NCBI GenBank assembly: GCA_023512835.1
Contig: CM042089.1
Coordinates: forward strand, 56,702,407 to 56,766,406
DNA length: 64,000 bases
Direction of reading: 5' to 3'
Origin: Taxillus chinensis
Lineage: Eukaryota; Streptophyta; Magnoliopsida; Santalales; Loranthaceae
Each line of letters opens with the position of its first letter. Position 1 is the first letter of the stretch. Of this stretch, positions 10,076 to 21,270 are shown in pieces. The notes under the pieces are model-generated. The model was given only the letters and a program-made list of their open reading frames with translations, searched no databases and was not told where the DNA came from. The position numbers and the translations under genes are program-made.

Positions 10076-12802
10076 ATGGCACCACTGAGGAGAGTTGTCC
10101 GAGGCCAGGGCCCGACAGAGGAGCCCACGATAGAGTCAGGGCACCAGGGGCAGCAGAGCCCGCAACAGAGGTCGTCAGCTCCCGTTATGGGACCTGATTT
10201 GGCTCAGGTGTTGATTCAGTTGCAGGAAGCTATGTAGGGTATGCAGGGCTCGATGAGGGATATGGCTAGAGAGGTGGATAAGCTGAAGAGACAGCAGCAG
10301 CCTCAGCAGTTGCCACAGCCTCAGCAGCAAAAGGCGAGGGTGGTGCAGGATGTGCACCAGGAGGAGGTCATGATAGAGCCAGCACGACAAGGAGTGGACT
10401 GGGCTGCACAGTTTTTGAAACATGCACCTAGGACTTTTGAGGATAGTTCACGGCCAGAGGCAGCTGAGGACTGGATTAGGTGGACAGAGGACATCTTTGA
10501 GATGATCGGGGTGCCTGATGAGGAGAGAGTGCGCGTGGCAATGCACTATTTATTGGGTATCTCATACAGGTGGTGGGAAGCCACTAGAGCTGTCCGTGGT
10601 AGTCAGATGAGCTGGAGAGAGTTTGTTGAGTGCTTCTTTGGGGAGTATTTTCCCAGCTCGGTACAGTATGCTCAACGGAGAGAGTATTATGAGCTTCAGC
10701 AGGGTGGCCAGACGGTGGGTGAGTATGTGCAAGCCTTCACAGATTTAGGGCGGTTTGTTCTTGAGGCTTGGGAGAAGGAAGCCCATAAGACGCAGGATTT
10801 TATTCAGGGCTTGAGGCCATCTTTGAAAAACAAGCTGGAACCAATACAGTTGACCAGCTATAGGGAGGCGGTCGACAAGGCACTCATTATTGAGTGAGGT
10901 CAGGATCAGGCGAGAGCCCAGAGACCAGGCGGTTCGGCAGGTCTGAGCAAGAAGAGGCAGAGTAGGGAGAGCAGTTCCGCTCAGCCTAAGACGAGGTAGG
11001 TGCAGAGGGTTTCCAGCCAGGCGGTGGGACCATGTGAGAGTTCAACTAGCCGGAGGTCAGGTACTTGTTGGAGCTGTGGTTTGACCGGACACTTGTCGAG
11101 AGACTACCCAAGGAAAAAGATGACATGCTTCTAATGCGGGAAGGTGGGACATGGAGCTAGGGAATGTGTTACCCTTAGCTCGACCAGCAGTGTAGGTCCT
11201 CATCCGAGAGAGCAGGGACAGAGGAGTGGGACTCCGTCTCAGAGGTCAGTGCCGCAAGCACAGAGCATGCAGACGCGACCTGCGGTGCAGCAGCCTCAGC
11301 GGGAGGCACAGGGTCTTGTTGATCAGCGGGGAAAAGCCTCAATGGGCCAGGCTAGTGGCAGTGGGCCACGAGGGAGGACTTTTGCCCTTACCAGCAGAGA
11401 GGCAGAGGTTCCACCAGTGGACGAGGCAAGACCAGGACCTTCAGTGGTGAGAGGTACCATCATCATTTCTCATACTATCTATTCAATTTTGATTGATACT
11501 GGTGCTACCCATTCTTTTATTTTGTATGCTACGATGGTTGGGTTGGAGTTAGACTAGGAGATAGTTAGTCAGTCTCTGATGGTTGCTTCACCTTTGGGTG
11601 GCATTATGATACTTGAGAGTATCTGTCGTGCTTGTCGGGTAACACTTGGGGGTGTTAACCTGTTATGTGATTTGTATATCATGGAGTTAGATGATTTTGA
11701 TATTATCTTGGGTATGAATTTGTTGGTCTCCGTGGGGGCCAAGATTGATTGTTTTCAACAGCGTATGACATTCCTCACGCCAGAGGGCACGCGGGGTGTC
11801 TTTGTGGGTGAGTGGACTGAGGAGGCATGCAGGTTGGGACCTTTGAGGCATGGGTGGGGTGATGTGACCCACCAATTAGCCAACTTGACGTTGGTTGATA
11901 GGAGGAGAGAGGGGAAGGCTATTTTGCCACCTATTGTAGATCAGTTCCCGGATGTGTTTCCCGAGGACTTGGTCAGTTTCCCACCCATGAGGGAGGTAGA
12001 GTTTTCGATTGAGTTGTTGCCGGAGACAGCACCTATTAGGTTGGCAGCCTACCGGATGGCACCGACAGAGCTTAGAGAGCTCAAGAGGCAGATAGATGAC
12101 CTACTGGCACGAGGCTTTATCAGGCGGAGTAGCTCACCGTGGGGTGCTCCAGTGTTATTCACCAAGAAGGCGGATGGTTCACTTCGGCTGTGTATAGACT
12201 ACCAGATGCTGAACCATGTGACTGTAAAGAACAGGTATCCATTATCGAGGATCGATGATCTGTTCGATCAATTTCGAGGTGCGAGATGGTTTTCCAAGAT
12301 AGACTTGAGATCCGGATACCATCAGTTGAGGGTTAGGGAGGTAGATATCCCTGAGACCGCGTTCAATTGTCATTATGGTTATTATGAGTGGCTTGTGATG
12401 CCGTTTGGGCTAACAAATTCTCCAGCAGTGTTTATGGGTCTGATGAACCAGGTGTTTGCTCCATATTTAGATATGTTCGTTGTGGTGTTCATTGATGATA
12501 TTTTGGTCTATTCAGTGACCAAGAGGGAGCATGAGGAGCATTTGCAAGTTGTGTTGCAGACCTTGCGAGGGCACCAGTTATATGCGAAGTTCACGAAATG
12601 TGGCTTCTGGTTGCAACAGATGCACTTCTTGGGACATGTGGTATCTTCGAAGGGTATCACAGTGGATCCTGAGAAGATCGAGGCAGTTATGTTATGGTAG
12701 AGGCCCACAAATGTGTTTGAGATTCATAGCTTCCTTGGTTTGGCAGGCTATTAGTGGAGGTTTGTAGAGGATTTTTCCAGGTTGGCAGCTCCGATGACGA
12801 AC
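10076..12802 (+). pseudogene. Tekay-type gag-pol, truncated inside reverse transcriptase/RNase H, 7 premature stops
   Basis: One frame from ATG 10076 (MAPLRRVVRG) to the break at 12802. Gag has a retrotransposon capsid region (about 10400-10890) and two CCHC knuckles (about 11060-11165), the first ending in Tyr for Cys and the second broken by TAA. Protease DTGATHSF is near 11493. Reverse transcriptase runs from about 11930, with [11 protein letters not shown] near 12390 and VFIDDILVY near 12485. The protein breaks off after the conserved RLAAPMT, so RNase H, integrase and chromodomain are absent. Stops are at 10235, 10895, 10997, 11132, 11555, 12698 and 12752 (5 TAG, 1 TGA, 1 TAA), with no net frameshift. 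Element A is the close relative; they differ too much to be recent copies of each other. Confidence 0.93.
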
Positions 12803-13381
12803 TTGTAATTAAACTTTTCAAATTTAGACATGTAAATAGTAATTAAGCCTGGTAATTAATTAATTAGCGCGTAATGAATTAAATAACATTAATAATTAGA
12901 TAAATTAGTAATTAACTTTTATAATTAATTTTCATATTTAAAATTTAATAAATAATTAGACTAATTTAAATAATTCGTAATTAGATTATGATAATTAAAT
13001 GCAACTTTTAACTTTTAATTTAATAATTAGCGCATGAGTAGTAATTAAGCCTGTTAATTAATTAGCATGTAACAAATTAAAATAACATTTTGAGAATTAG
13101 ATTTAGATTAGATGTGATTTAAAAACAAAAAAACAAAAAAACAAAAAAAAAAAAAAAAACAAATAGAAACCTCCTCCTCCTAAGATAGGTACCGAAAGGG
13201 TGTTGTAGGGGTGCTAAAACCTTCCCGACACGTAACCAACTCCCGAACCCACCTCTGGTAACGCAGACCACATCTTAACTACTCAAGATAGAGGGTATCC
13301 AACTGTACCCCAAAAACAGTTGGTGGTGACTCTATATATTTTATCATTTGGGTTCGGCCCGGACGAAAACGAGTGATAACA
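12803..13381 (+). repeat. Tat/Ogre element, 5' LTR truncated at its left
   Basis: It matches 47339-47924, the last third of the intact 3' LTR, and ends in GATAACA. About 1.34 kb of the LTR's left part is missing and the sequence is fused directly to element B pol. It is AT-rich with many TAATTA words, then a conserved block (about 13160-13320) that also survives at 58940-59110. Confidence 0.9.
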
Positions 13382-13383
13382 AC

Positions 13384-13401
13384 TGGCGACTCTGCTGGGG
13401 A
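13384..13401 (+). other. Primer binding site of the Tat/Ogre element
   Basis: TGGCGACTCTGCTGGGGA lies 2 bases after the LTR end. Sites of this form occur in Tat/Ogre elements, for which tRNA-Arg priming has been reported; I could not check the tRNA match. Confidence 0.75.
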
Positions 13402-13994
13402 CTTTGTATAATTGTAGAGAGTTAGGCCTAGAATTAAGAGTAGGAGGTTGCTTTTGTTTTTACTTAAGTGTATATATTTGTGCTTGCGTAACTGTTAATT
13501 ATGATGTATATACTTTGAAATGCCAGGATAGTTATGATTTACTGTTTTCCTTAACTGTTGCATTCATGCATAACCCTATACCTGGGTTTATTTCACCATT
13601 TAGGTTAGCGAGGTTTAGTAAGGTCCCCTACGCGTTGATCATTATCCGCAAAGGGGCCCTAAACTCCTCACTCAAGGTTGAGGTCCTTTTAAGGTTCGTC
13701 CTTTTAAGACCCCTCTCCGGTAAATCCCATGGTGTACGAAGCCCTCTATAGAGGAAGCTTGGGGACCAATGAATAAGATAGGATTAGTAAGGCCCATTAG
13801 GGGCATTAAACACACATGTTGTTTGATCATTCAATGCCACGCTAACCTCTGTTTTACAGGGTAGTTGTTAAAAGCATCTCTTGTACAAATTACTTGCCTT
13901 AATACCTATTTTTGTTTCTTGTATAGATTACCTTGATATTTTAAACTGTCATCCTAACATGTCATTATGCATAACATAACATTCATATAGACAT
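13402..13994 (+). other. Leader of the Tat/Ogre element
   Basis: About 590 bases with no coding signal, between primer site and ORF1. Confidence 0.6.
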
Positions 13995-15434
13995 ATGGCA
14001 ACGTTCAGTCATCTCCTAAAAGGCCTTAATGACAAGAAGGCCGTCATAGTGGTGGCCCAAGCATCTGGGGACGTTCAAAGTCGCCTTGGAGATTTTTCAA
14101 CAAGAAAAGCATGTAAGGCAGAGCGGGTTATCATAGAAGATTAGTTAGACTACACCAAAGAATTACAGACTATATGGCGTCAGTGGTCAGATAAAAGGAA
14201 AAACATCTATACACAATAGTTTGGAGATTTGCTCCATATTACCGAGCTACTAGTCGACAAGGATATGCTTAGGGCATCAATCTATTTCTGGGACCCTCGA
14301 CGGCGATGCTTCGACTTCAATAATGTAGATCTTGTTCCCACCATAAAAGAATACAGAAGATTGCTAGATATCCTAGTAGAAAACAACATGAAGATTTATT
14401 TACCAAAGCCCAGAAAATCATGTCAAAGAGCATTTTCTGAGATAATGGGGAAGCCAGTTTGGGACTTACCAGTGCCTGCAAACTAGGGTGGGCAAGAATA
14501 TCTTTCATGGGCAACGATAACAGAAATGATACATACTGCAACAGAAGCAGGGATGCACAAATTACTTACGATAGCCATATACGAGCTAATCATCTTCTTG
14601 AGGATCCCATGCCACATCGACAGAGCAATTGTGAATTTGGTTCAGCAAGTACTCAAAGGATGTGACCCTACTCCTGCTATATTGGCCGAAACCATTCGAT
14701 CTCTTAATTATCTGAGGAGTACGAGCTCGGGGCAATTCATGGGGTGCCTGCCTCTTCTATACACATGGGTGCAGGGCCATTTCCCTTGTATTGTTCCTCG
14801 TTTTCATGTTGTTTATCGAGTGCCAGCCACGATGCTATTGGATATTCTGCTCAGCAAGTGGAGCTTACCTAATGGTTTTGAAGACTGGAGGAAGAAGTTA
14901 GAGAACCTCACAGAAGCTGACATTACCTAGACTGCTCCTTGGATGCCGGTGGTCTCCATGACATATAGCTGTGGGGACTACAATTGGGTTCCACTATTTG
15001 GCCCTTAAGGAGGGACTGCATATGCACCACTACAGGGCGGAAGACAAGTCAGGCGTAATCAGATTATCCCAGTTCTCTTTGGAATGGAAGATTGTGACTT
15101 CACCTATGACAAAATCATGCTAACAGGAAAAGGCAAAAAGATGTATCAGGCATGGTCCATCCCACACAAGATACAACCCAATAGTCCAAAACCTGGCATT
15201 TATCTGGCATACATATCCTAGAGGGAACAAAACAAGCCACAATTAACTACAGACATGAGGGTGATCCTCCAAGAGAATCAGAATCTCAAGTAGCAGATCC
15301 AAAGGCTAAAAGCATCCCTAGAAGGAGCTCTTCAGCTGTTACAGTTGAGGGAAAAACAGGTCGAGACCATATTGAAGCAGAGGGAAGAGGCATGTGAGCG
15401 ACCACCCCAGAGGAAAAGGCGTCGAGCTACTTAG
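13995..15434 (+). pseudogene. Tat/Ogre ORF1, plant-mobile-domain-like protein of unknown role
   Basis: A single frame of 479 codons from ATG 13995 (MATFSHLLKG) to TAG 15432, with seven in-frame stops (14142, 14217, 14484, 14928, 15006, 15219, 15291; six TAG, one TAA) and no frameshift. The centre carries FWDPRRRCFDFNNVDL, then PTIKEYRRLL, typical of the extra protein that Ogre-type elements encode upstream of gag and of the plant mobile domain group. The C-terminus has a glutamine/leucine-rich stretch likely to form a coiled coil and a basic tail (RKRRRA). Its function in the element is not known. It precedes gag by about 215 bases. Confidence 0.8.
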
Positions 15435-15650
15435 GAGATGACTGGAAGTTTGCCTTAAGATCATGTAGCCATAGCTCTCATCCGCATGGCATTTTTGCAT
15501 TATACTGTGTGTTTGTTTGCAAATGTTTGGAATAAAGTCATTTGTTTCTCTAACCCATCACATAGTCATTCATGCATACATACATATCAAAATTGAAAAT
15601 CAAGTAAAAATTACATTATTCCAGGTCGGTAGCCACTTTTCTCCAGGATT
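15435..15650 (+). other. Spacer between ORF1 and gag of the Tat/Ogre element
   Basis: Non-coding. No clear splice or promoter signal seen. Confidence 0.5.
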
Positions 15651-17515
15651 GTGCACTCTTACAACCTTAGGTCCCGGCGCAATCAAGTACCACAGCCGCA
15701 GCCAATGGCGGAAGAAGCAAAGAATAGACTCATGGGGTTGAAACAGTCACAACAAGCCCTACAGGGGCAAATATCTGCAATAATGGAAATGCTTACCAAG
15801 CTGATTGGGGAAGGAACTTCGGCAAGAGGAACCTCAAATCACCAACAAGAATAGGGGCAGGAGGCAGTTCTACCACCTAATCTGGATCCAAGTCAGGCAC
15901 CCACATATCAGCCTTCCATGACACAACCCCCTACTCCAAGTCAAACTCATTGTACTATGCCCGCAGCGGGAAATGTAATGGAAGCAGTGGGTTCCCCAGC
16001 TCCGAAGGTGAATGTTGACTCTCCCACTTATGCTGCCACCAAAATTCAAGATGCTAGAGTTCGAGAAACTCAACGGAACCTGTTGTTCGAGGACACACCT
16101 AGTCATGTATTGTCAAAAGATGGCAGCCTACGCAGGTGAAGACAAGCTCCTTATGCATTGTTTCCAAGAAAGTATAACTGGGGCATCCCTCCACTGGTAC
16201 TTTCAGTTGGATGGCAACCATATCAAGACTTGGAAAGAATTGGCCACATCCTTCTTGGCTTAATACAAGCACGTCACTGAGTTAGCATTGGACCGACTAA
16301 CCCTGCAGTCCTTAGAAAAGGGATCCGACGAAAGCTTCAAGGATTATGCACGGAGATAGAAAGAGATGGTTGTGGAGGTCTAACCTCCCCTTACAGAAAG
16401 GGAACTTACTACTCTTTTCATCAACACGTTAAAAGGCGTCTATTGCGAGAAATTGATCGGCAACGCCTCTAGCAGCTTTGCAGACTTGGTCGCATCCGGT
16501 GAACGTGTTGAAAGTGGCATTAAAGGAGGAAAGCTAAAGGGTGATGTGGTCGAGGCATCAAAAAGGTTTCAACCACTGGCAAAGAAGAAGGAAAATGAGA
16601 CCAACCTAGTATACCAATCGCACCCAACAATACAACCCACATTCTATCAAGTACCAGGTTACTATAGAGGATCACCAGTAGCTGCCTATGCTGCACCTGC
16701 TCCTGCTCCCCAATTCACGCCCTATGTGCCACAAGGAGGGGTTCCATTTCCATATCCAATGGCACCAAACCAATTTCAACCGAGAGCACCATACCAAGAG
16801 CAACCAAGGGCGTCAGCTCCGAAAGGACCTAGACCCGCATTCCAAGGACAGGGGTAACCAAGGGCCCAAACCCAACATGCAGGATCGAATCAGGCCCCTC
16901 GTCGGCCACGACAAGATTTTGATCCAATTCCAATGGCATATGCGGAATTATATCCCAAGCTTTTAAAAGCAAGGTTGGTACTCCCTACACCCTTGGGAGA
17001 AATAAGGTCTCCTCCCCCGGCTTGGTATAAACCAGATGCCAGATGCGAGTATCATGCTGGTGGAGTAAGACATGATATTGAAAACTACATAGCATTCAAA
17101 AGGAAGGTCCAGGCTTTGAAAGATGCAAATTGGCTAGATTTTTCCACAATGACGGGGACACCGACTGTGAACAGCAACCCTCTCCCAGAACACTCCAATA
17201 ATGTAGCTAGTATCGAGACTGAAGGACGATTGGAGAAGGCTTCACAAATACATATGAAGAAGGTGTATTTGTTTCAATTTCTATAAGAACATGGATATGT
17301 ACAAGCCAAAGACACATCGGAAGTAGAGAGGGGGGTACATATAGAAAAACAATGCCCATACCATAAGATGTCGCAGGGACATGACATCAAAGAATGTAGT
17401 GAGTTTTCTGAGGTGGTGCAAAAACTAATGGACCAAAGGATGATTGAATTCGCAAGAGAAGATACGAACAATCAAAGCCACATGATCCAAGGAGATATGT
17501 CATGAAAACCATCAT
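15651..17515 (+). pseudogene. Tat/Ogre gag
   Basis: A capsid-type gag: KFKMLEFEKLNGT and HLVMYCQKMAAYA, then KTWKELATSF, ESFKDYAR, PPLTERE and SSFADLVASGERVE, all familiar from Tat gag proteins. The start is unclear: the likely N-terminus (HSYNLRSRRN at 15651) has GTG where ATG would be expected, and ATG 15705 is in the same frame. One frameshift lies near 16000-16040. Later stops are explained by conserved codons lost by single transitions, for example Gln CAA to TAA at 16261, and Trp to TAG in the word RRWKEM near 16357. Proline- and glutamine-rich sequence follows (about 16620-16860). Confidence 0.85.
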
Positions 17516-20031
17516 GGGTGCCAACACCCCTTGTCTTGAACATGAAGACTCTAGACATCCCACTATTACCACATGGAATAAGGCCTCTCACTAATGATGC
17601 AAATCTGGTGCCAGACAAGAAGGCAAAAACAGAAATCCCGCAACTACCTCATGGAATTACACCGCTCACCATACGAGTTCCCACCCTTTCCCTTACAAGA
17701 CGGATAAAGCAGTCTCATGGAACTATAGTTGTGAAGTAATCCAAGGAGCCACCGCAATAAAAAAAGAAAACCAGGAGTAGTCGGGCATATGCCCCTGATA
17801 TGGCTGACAAAGCCAGGAAAGAAAAAGCTGCAGAACCCAACATTGAGCCAACACTGGAGGCAACAAAGAATGGAGTACCGATCACTGAATAAGAGACCAT
17901 AGAATTTTTGAAACTCATGAAACAGAGCAAGTATAACATTGTGGATCAGCTAAGTCGACAACCGGCTCGCATCTCGTTGCTTGCATTAATGATGGATTCC
18001 CAACCTCACCAGGAAGCACTAATGATGGTTTTGAGTCAAGCCTATGTTCCTCCAACCATCCCAGTGGCAAATGTGGATGGACTCACTAGTAACCTCATTA
18101 TGAACAACGTCATCAACTTTGGAGATGATGAGCTGCCCCAGGAAGGGAAGGGATACATAAAAGCACTACACATTACTATCAAGTGTAAGGAGCACACCAT
18201 AGCCCAAGTGCTTATTGACAACGGCTCTGCCTTAAACATTATGCCCTTACATATACTACAACAACGTCCGGTCGACGTATCCTATATGCGCCCATGTACA
18301 ATGAAGGTACGAGCATTCGATGGAGGAAAATGTGACGTGGTGGGAACTCTGGACATTCCACTACTGATTGGACCAGCTACCTTTATGGTAGAATTTCAAG
18401 TGATAGACATTACGCCCTATTATAGCTGTTTGTTGGGAAGACCTTGGATCCACATGGCAGGAGCAGTGCCGTCAAGCCTCCACCAAAAGATGAAATTTGC
18501 AATGGCAGATCAACTCATTTGCATCTCTTGAGAGACAAGTTTCCTCATCACCAAGCCGGCATCAGTCCCCTATATTAAAAATAATGAGGATGTTCCAGAA
18601 TGCTCTTACCGGGCGTTTGAGATGGTGAATGTCACTTCTGCCTCAAACCATTATCTCTTGAAGGTTGCAAGAATGGTTACAGCCACCATGATCAAACAGG
18701 GGTACAAACCAGGGCAAGGATTAGGCCTAAAGGCTCAAGGAATCCAAAAACCATTAACCATCCGAGAGAATACCGAGAAGTTTGGGCTAGGCTACATGCC
18801 TACAAGAGCTGACAGACAGAGGGAAGCTGCCAAAAAGCGGGAAATCAGAATGGCAAAGTTGCAGAAAAGGCCAATACTAGAGGGAAAGAGGAGCTTTCCC
18901 CCCTTAAATGTTACATTCCGGACTGGAGGGTTTATCCACAAGAGCCAACCTGAAACTGAGACTGAAACTGTAGCTTCCTTGGACACAGACGAGCATGCAT
19001 CGAGCGAGATGGTTTTGGTGGCGCGAAAGGATCCCAACCAACCATTGAACAATTGGACCAGCCTGGACCTCCCCATAATGTAATGCTTAGGGAGTCACTG
19101 GGATTTAATGTATTCTATTTCAATGTCTTTTGAAGCTATGAACATTTATTTTTATTAAAAGCTTTCCAATAAAATATACTTTTCTTCAAATCTTTCATGG
19201 TGCAATCCATTCATGACATATGCATATCATATTTGGTTACCAACTTGTCATTCTCTTATAAGCAGGTATCACAATGTCAACGAAAATATCGTATGTGAAA
19301 GTGAAACAAGATGCCTAAGGTTTGACCAAAGTCCAAACTGGGACCAGTCAGTGTTTGAAGCTGATGAGAATGAGGTAGAGGAGACATCCGAACTACCGAG
19401 AGAGATCATACGCCTATTGGAAAGGGACGATCGTTTACCCATTCCAAGTGAAGACCCAGTAGAAACGGTGAATTTGGGGATGACAACTGAACCAAGAGAA
19501 TTGAGGGTAGGATCCTTGATAGCTGCCGACATCAAGAAACAATTAATTGAGCTATTGAGAAGCTACATAGATGTTTTTGCTTGGTCATATCAAGATATGC
19601 CAGGATTATACACCAACATAGTGTAGCACCACATACCAGTAAAGCCAGAGTGCAAGCCAGTATAGCGGAAATTGCGAAGAATGAGACCTAAGATGTTACT
19701 GAAGATCAAAGAAGTCAAAAAGCAATGGGATGCAGGTTTCCTAAGTGTCTCCCACTATCTAGAATGGGTGGCCAATGTTGTACCAGTACCGAAGAAAGGA
19801 GGCAAGGTTCGCATGTGTGTCAATTATCGAGATTTGAATTAGGTCATCCCGAAAGACAACTTCCCACTTCCTCATATTGATACTCTAATGGATAACACAG
19901 CAAAACATGCCCTATTCTCATTCATGGATGGCTTCTCAGGCTATAATCAGATTCGTATGGCCCCCGAACACAATGAGAGGACCACATTTACGACACTTTG
20001 GGGCACATTCTGTTATAATGTGATGCCGTTT
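17516..20031 (+). pseudogene. Tat/Ogre pol, first part: protease, G-patch, N-terminal reverse transcriptase
   Basis: Same frame as the end of gag. The aspartic protease has the DNGSA active site typical of Tat elements (near 18218) and the flap/hydrophobic region ending in LLGRPWIH. A G-patch domain follows (about 18650-18810; QGYKPGQGLGL and FGLGYMPTRADR); G-patch domains bind RNA or RNA helicases and are also found in betaretroviruses. Reverse transcriptase starts near 19560 (DVFAWSYQDMPG) and includes VRMCVNYRDLN and FSFMDGFSGYNQI. It is cut at 20031 by the copia insertion and resumes at 41462. Stops lie between the blocks (for example 19624). Confidence 0.88.
20027..20031. other. Target site duplication CGTTT, left copy of the copia insertion
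   Basis: CGTTT precedes the LTR end TGATGG and recurs at 21271-21275 and 41462-41466 after LTR ends CCAACA. A single insertion should give two copies; here there are three. Confidence 0.9.
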
Positions 20032-21270
20032 TGATGGTCCCTTGGAGCCTAAAGGGGGGGGTGAATAGGCTCTTATTAAAACTCTTTCCTTTCTCTCAAG
20101 ACACAAACACTTATCTAGTTTAAGTGATAAAATCACTGCGGAAGATAACCAGATAGTGGAAGTATTTTGTTTTATTATCACAAGATGAATACAACAAAAT
20201 AGAAGCAAAACTCTCTTACACTCTGTTTACAAATGAACTCACACACTAGCCAAGTTCTATCTCTAAAGATGATAAAGTTCCTCTATTTTTCGACTTCTTT
20301 AACCTCTTTTTTTTCTAATGTATAAGTATGAATATTTATACAAAACATTCCTAAGAGACAACCTTGGAACTTGTAGTTCCGGAATGCGTTCCGCACTAAC
20401 TATCCCTCGGTAATCTCTCTGCCTTGACTGCTGCAGATTGTGGAGCTCAAGATCTTGGATTTGAAGAGTATAAGTGTCTCTGTGAGTTCCGAGATACAAT
20501 TAAGGTTGTGTCCACATATCCGGATGATCCACGTGTAAGATTCTTCAGGTTCTCAATACATTCGTCTTACATCGGGACACCACGAGCCGATAACTTTAAA
20601 TGCGGTTTAGTTGGAGCAGTGTCTTCTTGGTCCGGTGTAATTTTCCTTACTCCGTAGCTAATGAAGCTCGGAACCTTACTCCGTGTCAATGGTTGCTTAC
20701 TCTGTATCTATTTAGATCTTGGAATCCTTAGTCCGTGTCGTGCTTCCTTACTCCGCATGTAAGTTCCTTACTCCGTATGTAAGTTCCTTACTCCGTATGT
20801 AAGTTCCTTACTCCGTATGTAAGTTCCTTACTCCGGGCGAGTCTTGAAAAGTCTGATAACTTATTCCGTGTCGGCGCTTTCTTACTCCGCATGTAAGTTC
20901 CTTACTCCGTATGTAATTTCCTTACTCCGTATGTAAGTTCCTTACTCCGTAGTAATTTCTACCCTATGTAATTTCCTTACTCCGTATGTAAGTTCCTCAC
21001 TCCGGGCGAGTCTTGAAAAGTCTGATAACTTATTCCGTAGGATTGTTCCTTATTCCGTATGTATTTGTTACTTGGTTATTTACCAAGTGTTTGACGACAC
21101 TCACTCTTGTCCGGATCAGGATTATGTATCCTGTCCTTAGCTTTGCTCTCACGAGTGCATCTCTGGATTAATAACATATCTTCTGCAATGATCAAATAAA
21201 CACAAAAGATCTCAGATCAAATTACATAAGGCTTTATCAGCATTATCCAAATTCTGGGTTTGATCCAACA
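20032..21270 (-). repeat. SIRE-type copia LTR, left copy, flanked by CGTTT on both sides
   Basis: It reads TGATGG to CCAACA on this strand (TGTTGG to CCATCA in element orientation), 1239 bases, and is bordered on both sides by CGTTT and Tat reverse transcriptase, which is the structure of a solo LTR. It nearly equals the right LTR (31883-31992 plus 40322-41461) apart from array length and small indels. It carries a minisatellite with unit TTCCTTACTCCGTATGTAAG (about 20740-21060). Confidence 0.92.
20740..21060 (-). repeat. LTR minisatellite, 20-base units
   Basis: Repeats of CTTACTCCGTATGTAAGTTC in two blocks separated by CGGGCGAGTCTTGAAAAG. The right LTR (40930-41250) has one unit less in the first block and a cleaner second block. 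The plus-strand solo LTR (about 48700-49200) has a diverged array built on CGGAGTAAGGA. Confidence 0.85.

Noticed and set aside
738..15434. TAG as a recoded or read-through sense codon
   Set aside because: The stops sit at different positions in related elements, catalytic motifs and zinc ligands are damaged as well, and nuclear plant genes use the standard code. C-to-T decay explains it.
20032..21270. Simple independent solo LTR unrelated to the right copia
   Set aside because: The same target site CGTTT and the same Tat insertion point are used at 41462, so the left LTR belongs to the same insertion event.
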